Assembly: GCF_003001675.1 (NCBI RefSeq)
Contig: NZ_PVYW01000012.1
Coordinates: 62,001 to 126,000, forward strand
DNA: 64,000 bases
Source: Cohnella sp. SGD-V74
Lineage (GTDB): Bacteria > Bacillota > Bacilli > Paenibacillales > Paenibacillaceae
Direction: 5' to 3'
The number at the start of each line of letters is the position of its first letter. Position 1 is the stretch's first letter. Below are positions 9,168-16,073 of the stretch, piece after piece. Under the pieces are notes generated by a model. That model was not told where the DNA came from. It worked only from the letters and a program-made list of their open reading frames with translations, and ran no database searches. The position numbers and the translations under genes are program-made.

Positions 9168-9728
9168 TTATTTATCCATTTTCTCGTAAAACTCACTGAT
9201 CTGCTTCAATAAACTGTCACGTATATACACGTAGTTTTTATCACCTCTGTAGGCATCGCAATTAGGTGTAAAGTGGTCTTGTACCATCACGGTAAATTCA
9301 GTGTTTGTAAAAGTAAGGGTATTTGTTTCGGAATTATAGTTTATATCTCTGATGGAGATTCCGTTTTTTTCAGCTCCCTCTCGTAGAATAGAGTAGCCAT
9401 TCTGCTTTGATGTAATTTTTTCATCAGGATTGCTGCTAGTTGGGAGGGGGATTTGATTAGAAGGGGTATTAGTGACAATATTAATATCCTTACCGTTCAA
9501 CTCAATCTTCCCACCGACAGCTTCGGCAGCTTTTCTTAATGGAAGATAGGTTGTGTTGTTATAAGAGATCGCAGAAGCATCTAACTGTTTGCCATTGACC
9601 GAAACCTTAATATCGGGACGAAGTTTCGCGCTAATGGTCTTGATCGCTTCAGCTCCGTAAGCGGAACCGGCAGTCGCACAGATAGCTCCCGCTAAGAATA
9701 CAATTGCATATTTTAACGTTTGTTTCAT
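9168..9728 (-). CDS. Secreted stalk-domain protein 4 (family B C-terminus)
   Basis: The 186-residue protein starts at ATG 9728 behind AAGGAG. It has the common signal peptide and stalk domain, a short Pro/Ser linker, and one family B unit (YSILREGAEKNGISIRDINY, NCDAYRGDKNYVYIRDSLL) matching the units in stalk protein 3. There is no recognisable Tal tip facing its 3' end, so this is an orphan member of the array. Own promoter present. Confidence 0.7.
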   Translation of the reverse strand: MKQTLKYAIVFLAGAICATAGSAYGAEAIKTISAKLRPDIKVSVNGKQLDASAISYNNTTYLPLRKAAEAVGGKIELNGKDINIVTNTPSNQIPLPTSSNPDEKITSKQNGYSILREGAEKNGISIRDINYNSETNTLTFTNTEFTVMVQDHFTPNCDAYRGDKNYVYIRDSLLKQISEFYEKMDK

Positions 9729-9792
9729 GTCATTCATCTCCTTGATAAGAGCGCACAACTCTCATTATAGATTAGGTCATAAAAAATGGAAA
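9472..9792 (-). repeat. Right conserved block, copy 4
   Basis: Fourth copy of the shared stalk 5' part and promoter, closest in its leader to copies 1 and 2. Confidence 0.8.
9764..9792 (-). promoter_or_regulatory. Promoter of stalk gene 4
   Basis: TTTCCA, 17 bases, TATAAT on the minus strand. Confidence 0.65.
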
Positions 9793-9814
9793 CATTTGAG
9801 GAGGAGGAGATTTC

Positions 9815-10038
9815 AATGCAAAGATGCAGAGCAACGCGAACGGCATGACTCTAAGGGGGATGAGCTTGAATCTGATTACTCCCAATGGCGGGCTCGAAGT
9901 ATAAAAAATACCGGAACCACGGGCGTTCCGGTGTGGACGGATGAAATCTTCTTAGACAGCAACAGCAATGCCTTATTCGGCGGTGTCCGCAGCGTTCAAT
10001 TGTGGGTTCTTGAAAATACTACGGCAAGATGGGGGTAA
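9815..10038 (+). pseudogene. Collapsed Tal 3' cassette 5
   Basis: The first 150 bp, including the GAGGAGGAGGAG run and the broken NANGMTLRG segment with its stop, are nearly identical to the start of cassette 3. After SNALFGGV the sequence jumps directly to VQLWVLENTTARWG and a stop, which corresponds to the extreme C-terminus of Tal (WVQQNIVAKWG). The whole variable tip is therefore deleted. The remaining end overlaps stalk gene 5 by 20 bp. Confidence 0.7.
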
Positions 10039-10651
10039 TTTTCTTGTTTTTGATATTCACATTGTAACTTGCAATTCCGTCCAAATCGGATTGTGACAAA
10101 AACTGCAGTAAGAATTCTCTTGTGAAATAAAGCCTATCGTTTTGAGAGTCATAGTAGTAATCCGTATACCGTGTAGCGATATAATCAACACCATTGTAAA
10201 CCACTGTATTCTGACCGTTCTTTACTGTGACTATCCATATGGGTTTATTAAGACCATTAAATTTATTATATGTTTCGTTGTTTTCATACAAGACCTTACC
10301 CTCAATAGGATAGGTTTCTTCCAATTGTTCATTACCAGGTGTTCCTGTAGTCGATCCTGTGGAACTCGTTCCTGTTTCTATTGGACTTGATTTAGTCACA
10401 ATGTTAATATCCTTGCCATTCAACTCAATCTTCCCACCGACGGCCTCAGCAGCTTTTCTTAATGGGAGATAGGTAGAGTTGTTGTAAGAGATTGCGGAAG
10501 CGTCTAACTGCTTACCATTGACCGAAACCTTAATATCGGGACGAAGTTTCGCGCTAATGGTCTTGATCGCTTCAGCTCCGTAAGCGGAACCAGCAGTCGC
10601 ACAGATAGCGCCTGCTAAGAATACAATTGCATATTTTAACATTTGTTTCAT
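10019..10651 (-). CDS. Secreted stalk-domain protein 5 (family A C-terminus)
   Basis: The 210-residue protein starts at ATG 10651 with AAGGAG nearby. It has the common signal peptide (one change, KQMLKY) and stalk domain, a Ser/Thr/Gly linker, and a family A C-terminus (EGKVLYENNETYN, GVDYIATRYTDYYYDSQNDR, YFTREFLLQFLSQSDL, ITPILP). It faces the collapsed Tal stub. The gene appears intact despite loss of its Tal partner. Confidence 0.7.
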   Translation of the reverse strand: MKQMLKYAIVFLAGAICATAGSAYGAEAIKTISAKLRPDIKVSVNGKQLDASAISYNNSTYLPLRKAAEAVGGKIELNGKDINIVTKSSPIETGTSSTGSTTGTPGNEQLEETYPIEGKVLYENNETYNKFNGLNKPIWIVTVKNGQNTVVYNGVDYIATRYTDYYYDSQNDRLYFTREFLLQFLSQSDLDGIASYNVNIKNKKITPILP

Positions 10652-10715
10652 TTCCATCATCTCCTTAATAAAGGCTGATGATTTTTATTATAGATGAGAA
10701 CGTAAAATATGGAAA
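10395..10715 (-). repeat. Right conserved block, copy 5
   Basis: Fifth copy of the shared stalk 5' part and promoter. It forms the right end of the array and abuts the ribosome site of the fibronectin-III gene. Confidence 0.8.
10687..10715 (-). promoter_or_regulatory. Promoter of stalk gene 5
   Basis: TTTCCA, 17 bases, TATAAT on the minus strand. It is back-to-back with the start of the plus-strand fibronectin-III gene. Confidence 0.65.
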
Positions 10716-10757
10716 TCAGCATAAAGAACTCTATCAATTTAGAAGGAGGAGATTTTT

Positions 10758-12269
10758 GTGGCCATTTTTAACTGTTCTCCTGCGAGCGAGACTACGGTTA
10801 CGTGGTCTATTTCCGGATTAAGCAATCCATGGCGCACTCAGTATTATCAAGCCGCCTATTTGTCGACGTCATCTGCCCCCAATACTACGACTGCACCGTC
10901 GGGAATATTGAATACTCAATTTGCTCCTGGATCTGGAAGTATTCTTTCAACACCGTCTGTATCGACAAGCGGTTTCAATGCCTTCTCGGCAGGGAACACG
11001 TATAGGCTGTACGGGACGGTTAGGAATGCAAGCGGGAGTTATACGAATGTCGGTTCCGTAACAGTAACTATGCCATCTGATACTACACCGCCCAGTACAA
11101 ATGGTTTTTTCTCTATCACTTCTATTACAGAGACAAGTATTACAATATTTGCTGATGGAGCCACAGATACGGGGTCGGGAGTTGCGGGATATAGAGTCTA
11201 CTATCAGTTGGGATCAACATCGACTCCATCGAATCACCATACGACGATTTATGGAAGAAGCGGCTATGCAACAATATCCGGTCTATCCCCCGGGACATTG
11301 TATACAGTCGGAACAAAAGCATTCGATAATGCCGAAAACTATCGAAGTGATTTCACTTATGGCGAGGTTACGACATTGACTGCGGTTCCAACTGCGCCAA
11401 CCGTTTTAAACCGAATTAATGGTGGCTTTGATATCCAATGGGGTTCAGTGCCTGGTGCGACTGACTATCAACTTGACTTCAAGCAAACTGTGAATCAGGC
11501 ATGGCAATCCACGACTACGTCCTTAACCTGGACGACTCTTAATCTGGGCCAATGGGGGATTCAGTACGACTTTCGTGTCAGAGCCAGTAAAAATAATCGT
11601 TCGACATGGGGGGGATACTCTGGTACGAACAGAGCGACAACAAACCCGAGACCCCCAACGCTTTCGGGCAATTATACGAATGGTACTGCAACTCTTACGG
11701 TTTCTGTAGCAAGTGGGAACTTTTCTGTCTTAGTTGTTGACCGATACTTAAGAGCGAATAACGCGCTTGTAGATTCGAAGACGACCAGTCTAAACGGCGG
11801 AAGCGTATCATGGACGATTACCAACGGAATACAACAATACTATTTTAGGGCGCAGTCAAGACTCGATGTGAACAACACATCTTTATATAGCATCGGCTCA
11901 TCGAATACTGTGCAATTTGATCGGCCAGCACCTTTTGAATGGACATATTCAGGACGCAGTTTAAGTCCTCCATTTGTTCTGGTACCCGGCAAGGTGAAAA
12001 ATCAGAATCTTGGCTTCTATGCCAACGCCGAGGAATGGAACGGGCTGATCCAGAAAGTTCTCGCTTTTCGAACTTACAAAGGAATAGGCGCATTCAGTTA
12101 TAACTCTGCCGTATCGGGGCAGCAACCGAGAGCGGTACAATTCAATCAAGTTCGAAATGCTATCGCTGCTATGAATACTGTTGGCTTGCCCGGCCCCAAA
12201 AATCCTGGGGACACGATCACAGCCAAGGATTTCAACGATATAGTCGCTTGTTTAAATGCAATTCAATAA
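10758..12269 (+). CDS. Phage tail protein with fibronectin type III domains
   Basis: The 503-residue protein uses GTG at 10758 behind AGAAGGAGGAG. Residues about 1-100 form a beta-rich N-terminal module. Residues about 112-210 and 212-298 are fibronectin-III domains (SGVAGYRVYYQLGS, GLSPGTLYTVGTKAFDNA). A further beta module follows. The end has a helical segment (AEEWNGLIQKVLAFRTYKG and TAKDFNDIVACLNAIQ), often seen at the C-terminus of Bacillus/Paenibacillus tail proteins. Such proteins usually decorate the tail and bind carbohydrate or the cell surface. A terminator follows. Confidence 0.65.
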   Translation: MAIFNCSPASETTVTWSISGLSNPWRTQYYQAAYLSTSSAPNTTTAPSGILNTQFAPGSGSILSTPSVSTSGFNAFSAGNTYRLYGTVRNASGSYTNVGSVTVTMPSDTTPPSTNGFFSITSITETSITIFADGATDTGSGVAGYRVYYQLGSTSTPSNHHTTIYGRSGYATISGLSPGTLYTVGTKAFDNAENYRSDFTYGEVTTLTAVPTAPTVLNRINGGFDIQWGSVPGATDYQLDFKQTVNQAWQSTTTSLTWTTLNLGQWGIQYDFRVRASKNNRSTWGGYSGTNRATTNPRPPTLSGNYTNGTATLTVSVASGNFSVLVVDRYLRANNALVDSKTTSLNGGSVSWTITNGIQQYYFRAQSRLDVNNTSLYSIGSSNTVQFDRPAPFEWTYSGRSLSPPFVLVPGKVKNQNLGFYANAEEWNGLIQKVLAFRTYKGIGAFSYNSAVSGQQPRAVQFNQVRNAIAAMNTVGLPGPKNPGDTITAKDFNDIVACLNAIQ

Positions 12270-12280
12270 CACACGGGTTG

Positions 12281-12307
12281 AGGACTCATCAGTTGAGTTC
12301 TTTTTTT
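12281..12307 (+). terminator. Rho-independent terminator
   Basis: AGGACTC pairs with GAGTTCT (one G-U pair) across a 7-base loop, followed by a T run. It lies 12 bases after the stop of the fibronectin-III gene and just before the ribosome site of the fibre gene. Confidence 0.65.
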
Positions 12308-12329
12308 ATTATCCTAAGGAGGGTTTACA

Positions 12330-14771
12330 ATGCCATCATTCGATTATGATTTGAGCACAATTACCAAGTACAGAGCGGGTACGCCAGAAGATCCTTATAT
12401 TCCAATTACAGAGTCCAGAAAAGTGGATAATAACCACGTTGTTCTTGCTGAAATTCCAGTTCGCTTAAATGGTGTGACTATTACTGATTACTTCGAGTGT
12501 AAGGAAATGCCTGAAACCGGATTGCCGTCGGCAGGCTTTATTGTGGATTACAACGAGGGAATCGTCACTTTTGCGCCTGAGCAAGAGGGAAATACGGTAG
12601 CGATTACGTATGTGGGCCGCGGAAATCACTTTGTGAGCATTAAGCGGATTTGGACGAAAAGAAATGGCGACGATGTCGTTGAAACTCTGGAGGACGTTAT
12701 TGAGAAGGGTGAAGTGGCAATTGGTCATTTGGAGGAAATCGATCAAGCTCTGAGCGATGCGCAAGTTGCCATTCAAGCAGCTAACGAAGCCGTTCAAGAA
12801 GCCAATGATGTCAGCGACTCTATTCAGCAGGCCGAAAGTATTCGACAGGCAAATGAGTTGGCCCGCGAAGCGCATAAAAATTCTTGGTCTTTCAAGGGGC
12901 AATATAATCCTGCCGCATCCTATGAAATCAATAATCAGGTTTATCTTGATGGCTCTGTCTATATTGCGATTCAAAGTTCCGTAAATAAGTTGCCTAATCA
13001 GGAGCCTGCCTACTGGAGTCTGTTCGCACAGAAGGGCGATCAAGGTATTCAGGGTGAGAAAGGCGAAAAGGGTGACAAAGGCGACCAAGGTATCCAGGGC
13101 GAGAAAGGAGACAAGGGTGATCAGGGAGAGCAAGGTATTCAAGGCGAGAAAGGAGATAAGGGAGACACAGGCGAACAAGGCATTCAAGGGGCGAAAGGAG
13201 ATAAAGGAGATCGAGGAGAACAGGGTATCCAAGGTGAAAAGGGTGATAAGGGAGACCCTGGGGAACAGGGCGTTCAAGGTTTAACAGGAGAAAAGGGCGA
13301 CAAAGGAGATAAAGGCGATCAGGGAGAGCAAGGTGTCCAAGGAGAGCAAGGGATTCAAGGGATCCAGGGCATCCAAGGAGAGCAAGGAATTCAAGGAGAA
13401 AAGGGAGATCAAGGGGAAAAGGGCGACAAAGGCGAAACAGGAGATAAAGGAGATAAAGGCGACGATGTAAAGTGGAGAGGGGCTTATCAAGCTGCGATAA
13501 CCTACGCTCCAAGGGACATTGTTGAATTTAACGGTTCTTCCTACATTAACATTCTTGAATCAACGGGCCATGCACCGACAAATACAACGTATTGGGACTT
13601 GTTCGCACGTCGTGGAGTAGATGGTGCGGGCAGTTTGTCTGAAGTGCTATCTACTAACAACGATTTAGTCGTTATTAATCCTACTACTAATGCCGATATT
13701 TCGATTTCTCCTGTACTTAAAGCTGAATGGAGCGGTAAACAGGATGCCCTGGGGTATACCCCTGAAGATGCTGCCAATAAAAATCAACCCGGAGGTTACG
13801 CTGGTCTCGGCAATGACGGGAAAGTTTTGCCTGAACAGTTGCCTGTTATCGAGGATGTCTCTTGGGAGAATCTGAGCGGAAAGCCAACAACGTTATCTGG
13901 TTACGGCATTACTGATGCTGTACCTTCAAGTCATATCGGTTCTGGTGGAGATGCCCATGCCCTAGTATCACAATCGGTTGCTGGATTTATTTCTGCCGAA
14001 GATAAGACCAAGTTGGATGGAATTGAAGCAGGGGCGAATAACTATGTTCATCCTGAAAGCCATCTTGCATCTATTATTGTTCAAGATTCTGAGAATAGGT
14101 TTGTGACTGATGCAGAGAAAGCAGGTTGGGATGCTAAAGAGGATGCACTTGGGTTTGTACCAGAAGATTCAGCTAACAAAGGGGTTCCTAATGGATATGC
14201 AAGTTTAGATAGTGGAGGGTTTATCATGCAATCACAAATTCCGTCTATAACTACAGACGCGAATATCATCGGAGATAATGTGGGGCTTGCGAAAGAAGCA
14301 CAACTTCCGACCACATTGGAAGATAATAACTTGCGAGTACAGGTGATGACAGAAGTCGAGGTAAAAAATGACGCAGGATCTCCATTAGCAGTTACTGGTT
14401 CGGTATCGGTTTCGAACCCGATTACTATTGGTGCACCGGTCGCCATTATGGGCGACATTGAGATTAAGAATGAGAATGGGCCACCCCTGAGAGTTACCGA
14501 GGTCGGAGTCGGAATGGATACGGTCACTTCAACTATGAATCTGATCACTACTCCTATTCTTTATACGTACGTTCCCAACATTGATAATGGATACTATGAC
14601 CTTCAGGCTGATCCAAGTAATACTTCAAATGTTCTCATTGGACATAATAGCAGTTCGTGTTTTTTCGCTCTAGTACCCGGACAAGTGTACACGTGGAGAG
14701 GATCAAGATTCTACGCACGTATGGCATCAGGGACAGGGAAAATCAATGCGAACATAGTGAGGGTGCTATAA
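12330..14771 (+). CDS. Collagen-like phage tail fibre
   Basis: The 813-residue protein starts at ATG 12330 behind TAAGGAGG. Residues 1-130 form an N-terminal attachment module. About 130-190 is helical. About 190-233 is a carbohydrate-binding-like module (WSFKGQYNPAASYEINNQVY ... YWSLFAQKG). About 234-388 is an uninterrupted Gly-X-Y collagen stretch rich in GEKGDKGDQ. About 390-430 is a second copy of the same module (WRGAYQAAITYAPRDIVEFN ... YWDLFARRG). The rest contains fibre repeats (GKQDALGYTPEDAANK, EDALGFVPEDSANKGVPNGY) and a beta-rich tip. The collagen part would trimerise the fibre. Host-binding role is inferred. It reads on into the next tail gene after one base. Confidence 0.75.
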   Translation: MPSFDYDLSTITKYRAGTPEDPYIPITESRKVDNNHVVLAEIPVRLNGVTITDYFECKEMPETGLPSAGFIVDYNEGIVTFAPEQEGNTVAITYVGRGNHFVSIKRIWTKRNGDDVVETLEDVIEKGEVAIGHLEEIDQALSDAQVAIQAANEAVQEANDVSDSIQQAESIRQANELAREAHKNSWSFKGQYNPAASYEINNQVYLDGSVYIAIQSSVNKLPNQEPAYWSLFAQKGDQGIQGEKGEKGDKGDQGIQGEKGDKGDQGEQGIQGEKGDKGDTGEQGIQGAKGDKGDRGEQGIQGEKGDKGDPGEQGVQGLTGEKGDKGDKGDQGEQGVQGEQGIQGIQGIQGEQGIQGEKGDQGEKGDKGETGDKGDKGDDVKWRGAYQAAITYAPRDIVEFNGSSYINILESTGHAPTNTTYWDLFARRGVDGAGSLSEVLSTNNDLVVINPTTNADISISPVLKAEWSGKQDALGYTPEDAANKNQPGGYAGLGNDGKVLPEQLPVIEDVSWENLSGKPTTLSGYGITDAVPSSHIGSGGDAHALVSQSVAGFISAEDKTKLDGIEAGANNYVHPESHLASIIVQDSENRFVTDAEKAGWDAKEDALGFVPEDSANKGVPNGYASLDSGGFIMQSQIPSITTDANIIGDNVGLAKEAQLPTTLEDNNLRVQVMTEVEVKNDAGSPLAVTGSVSVSNPITIGAPVAIMGDIEIKNENGPPLRVTEVGVGMDTVTSTMNLITTPILYTYVPNIDNGYYDLQADPSNTSNVLIGHNSSSCFFALVPGQVYTWRGSRFYARMASGTGKINANIVRVL

Positions 14772-14772
14772 T

Positions 14773-15543
14773 ATGATTACCAATAATACGATTCCGCCGC
14801 AGGGGAATGCGACCCCCGCTGACGTTGTTGAGGGAAAAACATTTCAGAGTGCAGGAAGTTTCGGGAAAAAGACTGGAACAATGCAAAACTTCAGTAATAG
14901 TAGTGAAAGAGTGGACCTAGATAGGGTATTGGGAGAACCCGGAGCCATTGAATTCAATCCGCGAATATGGGACCCGTTCGTATCGAACGGGAGTACCACT
15001 TTCAGGGCGGAGGATAGCAACTTTATTCAACAAAATATCAGATCGGGCGTGACAGTATTTGGACTACCGGGACACTATACGGGCGGCGGAGGGGGGACGG
15101 CAAAAAAGAAAGTCGTCAATGTGACGCTGCAAAGGGAAGCTTATAGCGAAAATTATTACCGTTATAACTTCTTTTATCAGAATCCAAACATGACAACTTT
15201 CTTAGACGCATATCTGAAAATTCAGTGGCCGTTGATTCAAGCTTTTGCTCCGGCCGGACTTGAAGTCGAGACAGTATTGTGTGAATCGATCATACAGATA
15301 TTGGCGAGTTCTTCCTTGGATCAGATCGAGCCTGAACAAACTAATCTGACGATTCAAGGGCCGGGAGGGGCGATGGATACGTTCACGGTGTATACCGAAA
15401 CGCAGTACACGCCGCAGCATGGAACCTTCGCCACGAGGATCGATATGTACAAAACCGACACGATATTGGGCGCGTTCTTCAACGAAATTATGGAAGAGGA
15501 ATTAAATGCGAAACTGTATGTGTATGGCGTATTTAATGAATAA
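14773..15543 (+). CDS. Phage tail protein of unknown role
   Basis: The 256-residue protein begins MITNNTIPPQGNATPADVVEGKTFQSAGSFGKKTGTM in sense (shown here only through its motifs IPPQGNATPADV and GKTFQSAG), a motif common at the start of small fibre-associated proteins in Firmicutes phages. A Gly-rich hinge lies at about residue 100. The C-terminal half is mixed alpha/beta without a recognisable enzyme motif. The start is one base after the fibre stop, so translation is probably coupled. It may cap or assist the fibre, but this is a guess from position. Confidence 0.55.
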   Translation: MITNNTIPPQGNATPADVVEGKTFQSAGSFGKKTGTMQNFSNSSERVDLDRVLGEPGAIEFNPRIWDPFVSNGSTTFRAEDSNFIQQNIRSGVTVFGLPGHYTGGGGGTAKKKVVNVTLQREAYSENYYRYNFFYQNPNMTTFLDAYLKIQWPLIQAFAPAGLEVETVLCESIIQILASSSLDQIEPEQTNLTIQGPGGAMDTFTVYTETQYTPQHGTFATRIDMYKTDTILGAFFNEIMEEELNAKLYVYGVFNE

Positions 15544-15604
15544 GAAGAAGCGACGTTATCCCTCCATTTTTATTAGCTAATTTGTCAACGTAGACACTGT
15601 TTAT

Positions 15605-15641
15605 AAAGAGAGAGCAGATCTTTAATTGCTCTCTCTTTTTT
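15605..15641 (+). terminator. Rho-independent terminator at the end of the tail block
   Basis: AAAGAGAGAGCA pairs with TGCTCTCTCTTT, followed by a T run. It closes the tail operon 60 bases after the last tail gene. Confidence 0.85.
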
Positions 15642-15665
15642 ATCTTAAAAAGGTTGGTGCATAGA

Positions 15666-15907
15666 ATGTACGATTTTTCATTTAAGTTTTTGGCAAACAG
15701 GGATTGGACGTGGCTCTTTACTCTTTCTGGATTTGGGGGCGCAATTTTCACAGACAGGATCAACAAAGTCGTATTCATCGATACGAGATGAACCAGGGAC
15801 AGCTTACGGCCGTGCTGGATGAGTGTTTGCTGGCGGACGAGAAATTGGAAATGGACGGGTCCTCACTACGCGACCGCTCCCTTAACAGGACAACTGTGCA
15901 GATGTAG
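15666..15907 (+). pseudogene. Frameshifted C-terminal remnant resembling a CobW/YciC-type GTPase
   Basis: Two short frames overlap by ATGA. The first, 41 codons (15666-15791), ends GAIFTDRINKVVFIDTR. The second (15788-15907) begins MNQGQLTAVLDECLLADEKLEMD. Restoring one base near 15787 joins them as a continuous DRINKVVFID-T-MNQGQLTAVLDECLLADEKLEMD. To me this matches the end of CobW_C-domain metallochaperone GTPases, where a GDR..ELVFIG strand is followed by an L..LD.CLLTDEE helix. The GTPase domain is absent. It suggests that the tail block replaced or interrupted a host gene here. The family call is from memory of the motif only. Confidence 0.5.
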
Positions 15908-16073
15908 GAGCAGTTCCAGGCATAAAGCAGATCCAGGGTCGATTCCAAGCTCCGCCAAAGGTATACTAGAAGCAACAGGACTGTGCGGTATCGAGCTGAC
16001 TTGGGGAATTCCGGATTCTAATCTTCCGCAAGCCCCGCTGGCTCCCGAGATGCGAAGCAGGAGGAGATGCCTC

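Larger units (their letters stand above)
4090..10730. other. Array of paired tail-tip / stalk-protein cassettes
   Basis: Five minus-strand stalk-domain genes (stops at 4942, 6435, 8053, 9168, 10019) alternate with the live Tal 3' end and three silent or collapsed Tal 3' copies on the plus strand. In units 1, 2, 3 and 5 the two variable 3' ends overlap by 4 to 52 bp and converge. Outward of them lie conserved blocks: the Tal middle on the left, and on the right the stalk domain, signal peptide, ribosome site and promoter. Unit 4 keeps a stalk gene but no recognisable Tal copy. The variable ends look more AT-rich than the flanking tail genes. The layout resembles the orphan tip/immunity arrays behind rhs and cdiA genes, but with the partner gene on the opposite strand. 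Confidence 0.75.

Noticed and set aside
4090..10730. Diversity-generating retroelement as the source of tail-tip variation
   Set aside because: No reverse transcriptase, no template/variable repeat pair with adenine-biased changes. The variants are whole-segment replacements with insertions and deletions.
4090..10730. Shufflon or invertible segment
   Set aside because: All Tal copies are in the same direction and all stalk genes in the opposite one. Homologous blocks are direct repeats, and no site-specific recombinase gene or short inverted crossover sites are visible in the window.
12465..13512. Leu/Ser-rich minus-strand frames opposite the collagen fibre
   Set aside because: They are the complement of Gly-X-Y repeats and have no start signals.
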